DNA of 64,000 bases from Cellulophaga sp. Hel_I_12. Lineage in GTDB: Bacteria; Bacteroidota; Bacteroidia; Flavobacteriales; Flavobacteriaceae. Below are positions 17,044-25,635 of this stretch, piece by piece. Positions within the stretch are counted from its first letter, which is position 1; each line of letters begins with the position of its first letter. The DNA lies in the NCBI RefSeq assembly GCF_000799565.1, contig NZ_JUHB01000001.1:3103501-3167500 (forward strand), written 5' to 3'. Under the pieces are notes generated by a model. That model did no database searches. It was given only the letters and a program-made list of their open reading frames with translations, and was not told where the DNA came from. Both the position numbers and the translations under genes were made by a program.

Positions 17044-17097
17044 TAGCCAGAAGTGAAACTTTGGCTATAGAGGTAATGCAGATTAAAGTCAATCTGC
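17044..17097. terminator. Two adjacent hairpins after HYC_CC_PP gene
   Basis: First hairpin 17044-17067: arms TAGCCA and TGGCTA extended by AAGT/ACTT around one bulged base. Second hairpin 17078-17097: GCAGATT and AATCTGC with a 6-nt loop. They lie just downstream of the 17109-17531 gene on its strand and probably end that transcript, although no long U run follows. Confidence 0.4.
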
Positions 17098-17108
17098 GAT
17101 GTAGAAAA

Positions 17109-17531
17109 TCAAATTAAGAAGGTCTCGTTGAGAATTATAATATCTGTAGATAATAAAGGCGGCCTATAGGTTTTAAAAGAAATGACTTTTTCTTCTAGCC
17201 CCTCGAACAGATTAATATAAGTATTAAAAAAAGTATTTAAGAAAACTAAAGTCTCAATCTCTAAAATTGTATTGGACTTCTTAAAGGTGTCATCTCCTTC
17301 TTTTACAATGGTCTGATTATCGCAACAATCCTTCTCTTGTATGGAAGCACATTGCTTGGAATTTGTATCTTTTTTTTGCGCTGTCTCCATACAAGATTCT
17401 GCCTTACTAAAAAAAGCCATATCCACCAATTTATTACAGCAAAAGTGCATATCCACCGTGAAAGAAGAAGTAGAAAACAGTATAAAAACTGCTAAAAAAA
17501 AGGACAGTATTTTGGTAAAAAAAGATTTCAC
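17109..17531 (-). CDS. HYC_CC_PP family protein
   Basis: A 140-residue exported protein (hydrophobic start FFTKILSFFLAVFILFSTSS). The family's three landmarks are present: HFCCNK (the H-[YF]-C motif) near residue 29, KDCCDN near 73, and YRPPLLSTD near 122, with the end NETFLI. Function is unknown; the Cys and His suggest metal binding in the periplasm. It follows the TonB receptor gene on the same strand, and a second member (20149) lies on the other side of the receptor in opposite orientation. Confidence 0.85.
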   Translation of the reverse strand: MKSFFTKILSFFLAVFILFSTSSFTVDMHFCCNKLVDMAFFSKAESCMETAQKKDTNSKQCASIQEKDCCDNQTIVKEGDDTFKKSNTILEIETLVFLNTFFNTYINLFEGLEEKVISFKTYRPPLLSTDIIILNETFLI

Positions 17532-17692
17532 TCTATAAAATTAATAAATTTTGTCCAACATTAAAGGTTTTTCATAGATTAAATGATGCTGCTTAATAAG
17601 CTTATTATCAATTAGAAGCATAATTAATTAATGCGAAGATAATTTTAAAGGTTCAACAGGAATATGATATTTGTCATCAAATATAATTTCTC

Positions 17693-19921
17693 TTAAAATC
17701 CATATACTACAGAAAAGTTAACTCCAAAAGGATGGCCAGGACGTAAACCTGCTGGCACACGAGATACAGCATATTTTGTATTAAATAGGTTTATGATGTT
17801 TGTTGATAGCGTAAAATTTTCATTAAGAAAATAACGAGCAGATAAGTCAACTATGAAGTTAGAATCCACTTTAAAATTTTCAGGAATAGATCCTGAACCA
17901 GCTTTAGTTCTAAATGCTCCAGTATATCGTGAATTTAGGTTTACTTCAAATTTCTTATGCTCTAGCCCAAAAGTTACATTTAACTGATTTTTTGCGATGT
18001 ATGGTATTTCGTCCCCTTTGGTCACCACTCCATAAATATCCTCGTTGCTATCGAAACTGGTCAGAAATTCGGTATCCGTGAGGGTATAGGAAACCGACAC
18101 AGGAAGTTTAAATTTTCCTGACTTATTATATAATAGGTTGTAATTCAGTAAAAATTCAATTCCGCTTACGCGAACTTCACCTGCATTAAACTGGTCAAGA
18201 CTTCCCGTACCACCTGTAGCAGCCAAATCACTTCCCAGTAGGTTTTGATAGTCATTGTAAAACCCAACAAGTTCCCCTTGTAGCCCTTGAATGCTAAATC
18301 GGGTTCCTATTTCGTAATTAATACTTTCTTCGGCATTTTGCCCTGGTGTATTGCTTGGTGGGGAAAACCCTTTGTGTACACCACCAAAAACTGAAAAATC
18401 GTTACTAAATCTGTAGTTTGCGCCTAAACCAGGAATCCATACGTTTACCTTGTTTTCGCGAATGGATAAATCTTGCTCAGTCCTCGAAGGGTCATTGGTG
18501 CCATAGTCCATTCGGGTTAGAGTTATATTCTCATAGCGTAAGCCAGGTGTTAGGGTCAGGTTCTCAACTTTTATGGTGTATAAGAGGTGTGCAGCGAGAG
18601 CTTTTGCACCACTTATGCGGTTAGCGTCCGACCCTTTTTCGCCTACTGTCGTACGTATTAATTCATTGTTCAAGAATGCATACCTGTCCACCCATTGAAA
18701 TCTGTCCTCATCATCCTCGTGGTAGCGGATTCCGGCTTCTAAAGTTTGTAACCAATCAGAACCCCATCGTAATTTGGCAATGGATTGAACACCATTTGAA
18801 GTGTATGCTCTGTTATTTGCCTTTACGCCCATAGCATCTTCTTCGGTGTTTTCGTTTCCTAAAATGGTTTGGTATTCTAATGGGAAATTCTGTGGCGATG
18901 AAAGGATATTACTAATGCTCACTCTTTCGCCTAAATTTACATCATCCAATTTGTACCAATTACGTTTGAATTTATTCAAGTAACCGGTAGTGCTTATGTC
19001 TAATGATGATGATAATCGGATAAAATGGGTAAGTTGGTATTGTTGATGCTCGGCATTCATTACATCCTCTGAAGAAGCTCTGTATCTTCTAAAGGTATTT
19101 TCTTGAAAATCTTCATCTGTCAAACCTAAGTAAGTTTCGTTTGCCTCTTCTTCAGAATACTGAATTTTAAACGTTAATGACTGATACGTTTTTGCGTCTA
19201 AATTTGAGTTAACCCTAAACTTGGCCAAATAATCAGATTTGTCAAATCCTGTATTGCCACCACCGTCAAGATTTTTAAAACCATCAGAATTATAATTAAA
19301 ATAATCCGTTACAAATCCAAAGTTTTTATAGCTATCACCAATTGTTAATTGAGTACTTCTTGAATCGTAATTTCCTACAGCAATGGAAGCCCTTCCAGAA
19401 AGTTTGTCTGGAATTCGGGAAGATATCATATTTATGGCGCCACCAGTGGTACTGGGACCGTACTGAATTTGGCTGCTTCCTTTTAAAACCTCTACGGCCT
19501 GCATACGACCAATGGTAGGAAAATAATAGGCGGCAGGTGCGCTATAAGGTGCAGGGGCAATGAGCACACCATCTTCCATTAAATTGATTTTTGCACTTCG
19601 CTCAGGCGATGTGCCTCGCAAACTTATATTTGGGCGTAATCCGAAACCATCTTCTTCATAAATGTTAATTCCTGGAACTGTTTGTAATACCCTGTTGATG
19701 TTAGTATAAGAGAATTTTTTTAAGTCTTCTTCGGAAATATAGCTTGCAGAACCCGTTTTGTTTTTAACCTCAAACCTACTACCTAGTATAGTATTTCCTG
19801 AGACTACAACCTCTTTTAACTGTTCCGTTTTTTGTTGGATAGTATCTTTTTTTTGGGGATTAGTTTGTGCCCATATATTTGGGAATTGCAAAATAAGTAT
19901 TAGAATAAAGAGAATTCGCAT
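17693..19921 (-). CDS. TonB-dependent outer-membrane receptor, FecA-like
   Basis: A 742-residue receptor. After a signal peptide (LILILQFPNIWAQ) comes the TonB-box and plug: LKEVVVSGN, VLQTVPGINIYEEDGFGLRPNISLRG and a clear plug end VEVLKGSSQIQYGPSTTGGAINMIS. A long 22-strand barrel ends with GVNFSVVYGF (terminal Phe). There is no carboxypeptidase-like N-terminal extension. Position between two HYC_CC_PP genes and beside the Cus pump suggests a metal or metallophore ligand; this is inference. It is divergent to 20149 with a 227-bp shared control region. Confidence 0.9.
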   Translation of the reverse strand: MRILFILILILQFPNIWAQTNPQKKDTIQQKTEQLKEVVVSGNTILGSRFEVKNKTGSASYISEEDLKKFSYTNINRVLQTVPGINIYEEDGFGLRPNISLRGTSPERSAKINLMEDGVLIAPAPYSAPAAYYFPTIGRMQAVEVLKGSSQIQYGPSTTGGAINMISSRIPDKLSGRASIAVGNYDSRSTQLTIGDSYKNFGFVTDYFNYNSDGFKNLDGGGNTGFDKSDYLAKFRVNSNLDAKTYQSLTFKIQYSEEEANETYLGLTDEDFQENTFRRYRASSEDVMNAEHQQYQLTHFIRLSSSLDISTTGYLNKFKRNWYKLDDVNLGERVSISNILSSPQNFPLEYQTILGNENTEEDAMGVKANNRAYTSNGVQSIAKLRWGSDWLQTLEAGIRYHEDDEDRFQWVDRYAFLNNELIRTTVGEKGSDANRISGAKALAAHLLYTIKVENLTLTPGLRYENITLTRMDYGTNDPSRTEQDLSIRENKVNVWIPGLGANYRFSNDFSVFGGVHKGFSPPSNTPGQNAEESINYEIGTRFSIQGLQGELVGFYNDYQNLLGSDLAATGGTGSLDQFNAGEVRVSGIEFLLNYNLLYNKSGKFKLPVSVSYTLTDTEFLTSFDSNEDIYGVVTKGDEIPYIAKNQLNVTFGLEHKKFEVNLNSRYTGAFRTKAGSGSIPENFKVDSNFIVDLSARYFLNENFTLSTNIINLFNTKYAVSRVPAGLRPGHPFGVNFSVVYGF

Positions 19922-20132
19922 TTGCTTTAAATTATTTAGAATGAATATAAATAAAGGACAAATGTAGTAGTCTTTTTCAATTAAACAAATATTATTTAGA
20001 ATAATTCTTAATAATAAAATTTAAGCAATTTAGACTCAATAATTTATAATTTGTAATGGATTAAATTCAGTACAAATCTTCAAGTGGAATCTAAATTATT
20101 TGTTAAATCAAGAAATTCTGCTAAAAATTTAA

Positions 20133-20140
20133 TAGCTTTG
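20133..20140 (+). promoter_or_regulatory. Putative -7 promoter box for the HYC_CC_PP/cusA transcript
   Basis: TAGCTTTG matches the flavobacterial -7 consensus TAnnTTTG and ends only 8 nt before the ATG at 20149, so the message would be nearly leaderless. A well-spaced TTG -33 element is not obvious. Confidence 0.45.
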
Positions 20141-20148
20141 TAAAATTA

Positions 20149-20565
20149 ATGAAGAAGGTTTTTTATAAAATATCATCCGCTTGCTTAGCACTTATTGTGT
20201 TGTTGTCAACTGTTTCTTTTACTGTTGATAGTCATTACTGTGGCGATACTTTAGTGGATTCTTCTTTATTTGGCCACGTCGAAACTTGTGGTATGGAAGT
20301 TCAACAACAATCCCCGTCATCAGAGTGTGATATTTCAAAAAAAGATTGCTGTAGTGATGAACAAGTGATTGTTGAAGGTCAAGATACTTTAAAAACATCG
20401 TTCGACAAATTAGATAAAGACCAACAACTATTTGTTGCTGCTTTTATCCATACCTATATAAATTTATTTTTCGAATCTCAAGAAGATTTAAATTCATATA
20501 GAAATTATATACCTCCTCCCTTGGTCAGGGATATTCAAGTTTTAGACCAGACTTTCCTTATTTGA
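20149..20565 (+). CDS. HYC_CC_PP family protein (first gene of cus block)
   Basis: A 138-residue exported protein with N-terminal signal (ISSACLALIVLLSTVSFTVD). The HYC motif is SHYCGD near residue 28, the CC motif KDCCSDE near 66 and the PP motif YIPPPLVRD near 121. It ends DQTFLI as in the paralogue at 17109. It starts the plus-strand copper block, 104 nt ahead of the RND pump start, and may be a periplasmic metal-binding accessory of that pump (inference). Confidence 0.85.
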   Translation: MKKVFYKISSACLALIVLLSTVSFTVDSHYCGDTLVDSSLFGHVETCGMEVQQQSPSSECDISKKDCCSDEQVIVEGQDTLKTSFDKLDKDQQLFVAAFIHTYINLFFESQEDLNSYRNYIPPPLVRDIQVLDQTFLI

Positions 20566-20668
20566 TTTTTAAGTAATTAGAACTGTAGTCCTGCATTAAT
20601 TTGTTATGGACATTTCTGCTTGTTTGTCACTTTTAAACAAGATTTATAATTACTTAATAATCATTTCT

Positions 20669-23600
20669 ATGCTGAATAAAAGCATCAAATTTCTAATTGA
20701 AAATAAACTCGTCGCAGTTTTAATGCTCATCCTATTTATAGGTTGGGGCGTTGTAAACGCACCTTTTAGTTGGGACACCGGTTTTTTACCATCTAATCCT
20801 GTTGCAGTAGATGCTATTCCAGATATAGGGGAAAATCAACAAATTGTTTTTACCAAGTGGCAAGGTCGTTCACCACAGGATATTGAAGACCAAATTACAT
20901 ACCCCTTAACAACTTCCCTGCTTGGTATTCCTGGAGTAAAAACAATTCGTAGTTCTTCTATGTTTGGTTTTTCCAGTATCTATATCATTTTTGAAGAAGA
21001 TATTGAATTCTACTGGTCACGTAGTAGGATTTTAGAGAAACTAAATTCACTGCCAGCAAACCTATTGCCAGATGGAGTAAATCCATCTTTAGGACCCGAT
21101 GCCACAGGTTTAGGTCAAATATATTGGTACACATTGGAAGGGCGCGATGAAAAAGGAAATGTAACTGGCGGCTGGGATTTACAGGAGCTGCGTAGTATTC
21201 AAGATTACTATGTAAAATACGGATTGTCATCGGCAAGTGGTGTTTCAGAAGTCGCCTCAATTGGTGGTTATGTTCAGGAATACCAAGTTGATGTTGATCC
21301 TGAAAAAATGCGCCAATACACTATTAGCTTAAGCGATGTTGTAAAAGCAGTAAAGGAAAGCAACCAAGATATTGGGGCGCAGACACTGGAAATAAATCAA
21401 GCAGAATATTTAGTTCGTGGTTTGGGTTATGTAAAAGCTGTGGCTGATATTGAAAATGCAGTAGTTGCTTCAGAAAATTTTACTTCTATACGAATCAAGG
21501 ATATCGCAAAAGTAAATTTAGGACCACAGACCAGACGCGGTATTCTGGATAAGGAAGGTGCCGAAGTTGTGGGTGGTGTCGTTGTGGCTCGTTACGGTGC
21601 AAACCCAATGGAAGTAATTAATAACGTCAAAGATCAAATAGCTGAACTTTCAACAGGATTACCAAGCAAAGTTTTAGCTGACGGTCGCACTTCACAGGTA
21701 ACCATCGTACCATTTTATGACCGAACAGAACTCATTCAAGAAACACTTCATACGCTTAATGAAGCCCTTACACTTGAAATTCTGATTACAATTTTGGTCA
21801 TCATTGTGATGGTGTTCAACCTGCGCGCGTCTATTCTTATTTCAGGATTATTGCCTGTTGCTGTGTTGATGGTGTTTATTGCTATGAAACTATTCAATGT
21901 AGATGCAAATATTGTTGCCCTTTCAGGTATTGCAATAGCCATTGGTACAATGGTGGATGTGGGCGTAATACTTGCCGAAAATATGATTCGGCATTTGGAA
22001 GATGAAAAATTACGCTTTAAAGAAAGTGGAATAGAATACACTACAGATGAAATTATCTATAATGCTACTGCCGAAGTTTCTGGAGCTATTTTAACAGCGG
22101 TTCTTACAACTATTATAAGCTTCATACCAGTATTTACACTAATAGGTGCTGAAGGCAAACTATTTAGACCACTGGCATTTACTAAAACAATGGCACTTTC
22201 TGCGGCCTTGGTTATTGCTCTTTTCTTGATACCACCATTTGCCGCATTCTTGTTTAGGAAAACGAATATTAGAGAACGTTCTAAATATATTCTCAACGGT
22301 TTGCTTATTATTCTTGGCATCACCGCCATTGTTTACGGCTATTGGTTAGGGCTTATCTTAATAGCCTATGGCGTTGTTGCGCTATTGAGCGTAAGAGATA
22401 TTATAACAACTAAAAGAGCTAATTTATTTCACATAATTATTTCCTGCATTGCTATTGTGTTCTTGCTTGCTGAATATTGGCGACCGCTCGGTTTTGATCG
22501 GAGCATCTTAATGAACTTGATTTTTGTAGCGATTATCTGTTTTGGATTACTGGGGGTGTTTTCAATTTTCCAAAGGTATTATGACAATATATTACGTTGG
22601 GCACTTCAAAACCGATTACTGTTTTTAATCATTCCAACAACGGTGTTTATTTTAGGAGTGGTTATAATGCGAAATACTGGTAAAGAATTTATGCCATCGC
22701 TCAACGAAGGTTCATTTCTTTTAATGCCTACATCTTTACCACATTCTGGTGTAGAAGAAAATAAGCGTGTACTGCAACAACTCGATATGGCGGTTGCCAC
22801 GATTCCAGAAATAGAAACAGTAGTAGGAAAATCAGGTCGAACAGAATCCGCGCTCGACCCTGCACCCCTATCGATGTATGAAAATATGATTCAGTATAAA
22901 TCTGAATATATGCGGAATGAATCTGGAGAGCGCCAACGTTATAAAATGAATGATGATGGATTGTTTGTATTGAAAAATGAAAAATTCATCATCAACCCAA
23001 ATAACGAAATCAGTGACGATGCAAACTACGAAGCATCTCAGCTTAAAACAAACGCAAATAATGAAGATTTAATTCCAGATGATGATGGGGAATACTACCG
23101 TAACTGGAGACCAGAAATAGTCAGTCCTGATGATATATGGAATGAAATAGTTAAGGTCACTAAATTTCCTGGAGTTACCTCTGCACCGAAACTACAACCT
23201 ATCGAGACAAGATTGGTAATGCTTCAAACTGGAATGCGAGCACCTATGGGCATCAAAGTGAAAGGTCCTGATTTAAAAACCATTGAAGCTTTTGGTCTGC
23301 AATTGGAAGGTCTTTTGAAACAATCCGAAGGCGTAAAAGAACAAGCTGTTTTTGCAGACCGTATTGTAGGTAAACCTTATTTGTTAATTGATATAAAAAG
23401 AGAGCAATTGGCGCGGTACGGAATTTCGATTATGGATGTTCAAGAAGTACTTCAAGTAGCCGTAGGCGGTATGCCACTTACCCAAACAGTAGAAGGTCGT
23501 GAGCGTTATGGTGTTCGTGTTCGCTATCCAAGAGAGCTGCGTGGCAACCCAGAAGACCTTAAAAATATTTATGTACCTGTGGAAAAAGGAAGTCCTGTTC

Positions 23601-24421
23601 CTTTAGGAGAGTTGGTGGATATTCGCTATGAACAAGGTCCGCAAGTAATTAAAAGTGAAGACACCTTCCTTGTGGGTTATGTGCTTTTTGATAAGCTAGA
23701 TGGTTTTGCCGAGGTAGATGTGGTTGAAAATGCGCAGGCTTTGTTTAAAAAGAAAATTGAGGCTGGCGAGCTAATCGTTCCTAAAGGAATCAGTTATAAA
23801 TTTACAGGTACCTACGAAAATCAATTACGAGCGGAGAAAACACTTTCTGTTGTAGTGCCACTCGCACTTCTTATTATTTTCTTGATTCTATATTTCCAGT
23901 TCAAATCAGTCAGCACATCACTTATGGTATTTTCAGGAATTACTATAGCCTTTGCTGGTGGTTTCATTATGATTTGGTTATACGGCCAAGATTGGTTCTT
24001 TAATTTTAATCTTTTCGGGGAAAATATGCGAGACCTGTTCAATATGAAAACTATCAATTTAAGTGTGGCGGTTTGGGTAGGCTTTATTGCACTTTTCGGC
24101 ATTGCTACAGATGATGGCGTGGTAATGGCCACCTACCTCACGCAGACTTTTAACAGAGAAGAACCAACAGACAAAAAGGGGATTCGACTGGCAACCCTTG
24201 AAGCCGCTGGCAAGAGGATAAGACCTTGTTTAATGACAACCGTAACTACCATTCTGGCACTATTGCCTATACTCACTTCTACAGGAAAAGGAAGTGATAT
24301 AATGATACCTATGGCAATCCCAATTTTTGGTGGGATGATTATCGATATTACCTCTTATTTCTTGTTACCAGTGCTATTTAGCTGGAAGAAAGAATATCAA
24401 TTAAAACGAGCTAAAAAATGA
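20669..24421 (+). CDS. cusA: Heavy-metal efflux RND transporter, CusA/CzcA type
   Basis: Start chosen at the ATG at 20669 (MLNKSIKFLIENKLVAV), the usual family N-terminus; an upstream in-frame ATG at 20606 would add 21 untypical residues. The 1250-residue pump shows VDAIPDIGENQQIV, the TM4 acid region GIAIAIGTMVDVGVILAENMI near residue 430, and the second-half copy GIATDDGVVMATYL. It is about 200 residues longer than E. coli CusA, with extra hydrophobic helices around residues 525-610 and an extended periplasmic insert near 780-820. Periplasmic and cytoplasmic Cu(I)/Ag(I) or divalent metals are the expected substrates. The partner CusB is 13 kb away (37701). Confidence 0.93.
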   Translation: MLNKSIKFLIENKLVAVLMLILFIGWGVVNAPFSWDTGFLPSNPVAVDAIPDIGENQQIVFTKWQGRSPQDIEDQITYPLTTSLLGIPGVKTIRSSSMFGFSSIYIIFEEDIEFYWSRSRILEKLNSLPANLLPDGVNPSLGPDATGLGQIYWYTLEGRDEKGNVTGGWDLQELRSIQDYYVKYGLSSASGVSEVASIGGYVQEYQVDVDPEKMRQYTISLSDVVKAVKESNQDIGAQTLEINQAEYLVRGLGYVKAVADIENAVVASENFTSIRIKDIAKVNLGPQTRRGILDKEGAEVVGGVVVARYGANPMEVINNVKDQIAELSTGLPSKVLADGRTSQVTIVPFYDRTELIQETLHTLNEALTLEILITILVIIVMVFNLRASILISGLLPVAVLMVFIAMKLFNVDANIVALSGIAIAIGTMVDVGVILAENMIRHLEDEKLRFKESGIEYTTDEIIYNATAEVSGAILTAVLTTIISFIPVFTLIGAEGKLFRPLAFTKTMALSAALVIALFLIPPFAAFLFRKTNIRERSKYILNGLLIILGITAIVYGYWLGLILIAYGVVALLSVRDIITTKRANLFHIIISCIAIVFLLAEYWRPLGFDRSILMNLIFVAIICFGLLGVFSIFQRYYDNILRWALQNRLLFLIIPTTVFILGVVIMRNTGKEFMPSLNEGSFLLMPTSLPHSGVEENKRVLQQLDMAVATIPEIETVVGKSGRTESALDPAPLSMYENMIQYKSEYMRNESGERQRYKMNDDGLFVLKNEKFIINPNNEISDDANYEASQLKTNANNEDLIPDDDGEYYRNWRPEIVSPDDIWNEIVKVTKFPGVTSAPKLQPIETRLVMLQTGMRAPMGIKVKGPDLKTIEAFGLQLEGLLKQSEGVKEQAVFADRIVGKPYLLIDIKREQLARYGISIMDVQEVLQVAVGGMPLTQTVEGRERYGVRVRYPRELRGNPEDLKNIYVPVEKGSPVPLGELVDIRYEQGPQVIKSEDTFLVGYVLFDKLDGFAEVDVVENAQALFKKKIEAGELIVPKGISYKFTGTYENQLRAEKTLSVVVPLALLIIFLILYFQFKSVSTSLMVFSGITIAFAGGFIMIWLYGQDWFFNFNLFGENMRDLFNMKTINLSVAVWVGFIALFGIATDDGVVMATYLTQTFNREEPTDKKGIRLATLEAAGKRIRPCLMTTVTTILALLPILTSTGKGSDIMIPMAIPIFGGMIIDITSYFLLPVLFSWKKEYQLKRAKK

Positions 24422-25635
24422 GATATATAATTTTAATAGTACTTGTTTTTTTCGCTTTCGCGGAAGTAAATGCACAAGATTTAGCATCCTATATTCAGGA
24501 AGCCGAAAAGAATAATCCAGAAATTCAAGCTTTTGAATTGCGCTACAACATAGCGGAAGAAAAGGTAAATGAAGCTGATTGGTTACCAAATACAGAGATT
24601 GGCGTAGGCTACTTTGTGAGCGAACCAGAAACCCGAACAGGGGCGCAACGTGCACGTTTTTCAGTAAAACAAATGTTGCCTTGGTTTGGAACCATATCAG
24701 CAAGGGAAAACTATGCTTCATCAATGGCCGAAGCCCAATTTGTTGATATAGCGATTGCAAAAAGAAAACTTTCGTTATCAGTATCCCAATCCTATTATAA
24801 ACTGTATGCCATAAGTGCAAAACAGAGTATTCTGGATGAGAATATAGAACTTCTGGAAACCTATGAACGCCTTGCATTAACCTCTGTAGAAGTGGGAAAG
24901 GCATCAGCGGTTGATGTACTTCGCCTTCAGATAAGACAGAACGAGTTGATTCAGCAGAAAGAAGTGCTGGAACAAGATTATTTGGCGGAGCAAGCGCTCT
25001 TTAATAATCTTTTGAATCGTGATGAAAATATTGCCGTAGAAGTCGTAAAGCAGATGATAATTCCCGAAGAAGATGTGTTTATTTTGACTGACAATCTACA
25101 GCTTAACCCAGAACTTATTAAATACGATAAATTATATGAATCTATCGAAGAAGCCGAATTGTTAAACCAAAAAGAGAGTGCGCCCAATATCGGTTTTGGT
25201 TTGGACTATGTGCCTGTATCAGAACGTCCAGATATGAATTTTTCCGATAATGGGAAAGACATTGTGATGCCTATGGTTTCTATTTCAATCCCCATTTTCA
25301 ATAATAAATATAAGTCAGTGACAAAGCAAAATGAATTGAAACAATTGGAAATAAAATCACAGAAAGAAGAGAGGCTCAATAACCTTGAAACACGTCTTGC
25401 ACAAGCTATTTATAATAGAAATACAATGAGAATTAAGTTTAATGTACAAACAGACAATTTAAAGCAGGCGAATGACGCCGAAGAAATTCTCATTAAGAAT
25501 TACGAAACCGGAACTATAGATTTTAACGATGTGCTCGATGTACAAGAATTGCAGTTAAGGTTTCAAATCAATTTAATCGAATCTAATAGAGGGTATTATA
25601 CAGAATATGCCATCATAAATTATTTGACAAAATGA
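24418..25635 (+). CDS. TolC-family outer-membrane efflux protein
   Basis: A 405-residue protein, start ATG overlapping the cusA TGA. Signal peptide LIVLVFFAFAEVNAQ, then two long coiled-coil repeats typical of TolC: QAFELRYNIAEEKVNEADWLPN near residue 40 and a second repeat around 270-350. It forms the outer-membrane duct for the CusA/CusB pump. The 4-nt overlaps with cusA and with the oxidase gene after it show strict coupling. Confidence 0.9.
   Translation: MRYIILIVLVFFAFAEVNAQDLASYIQEAEKNNPEIQAFELRYNIAEEKVNEADWLPNTEIGVGYFVSEPETRTGAQRARFSVKQMLPWFGTISARENYASSMAEAQFVDIAIAKRKLSLSVSQSYYKLYAISAKQSILDENIELLETYERLALTSVEVGKASAVDVLRLQIRQNELIQQKEVLEQDYLAEQALFNNLLNRDENIAVEVVKQMIIPEEDVFILTDNLQLNPELIKYDKLYESIEEAELLNQKESAPNIGFGLDYVPVSERPDMNFSDNGKDIVMPMVSISIPIFNNKYKSVTKQNELKQLEIKSQKEERLNNLETRLAQAIYNRNTMRIKFNVQTDNLKQANDAEEILIKNYETGTIDFNDVLDVQELQLRFQINLIESNRGYYTEYAIINYLTK

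Noticed and set aside
17594..17607. 14-bp perfect palindrome TAATAAGCTTATTA between the TonB receptor and HYC_CC_PP genes
   Set aside because: AT-rich and short; such palindromes are expected by chance in this base composition, and no regulator or promoter box is placed with it.
20606..20668. Upstream start for cusA adding 21 residues
   Set aside because: The added segment does not look like the family N-terminus; the ATG at 20669 does.
24401..24904. 167-codon minus-strand frame opposite tolC
   Set aside because: Antisense to a gene with clear TolC motifs and tight operon overlaps on both sides.
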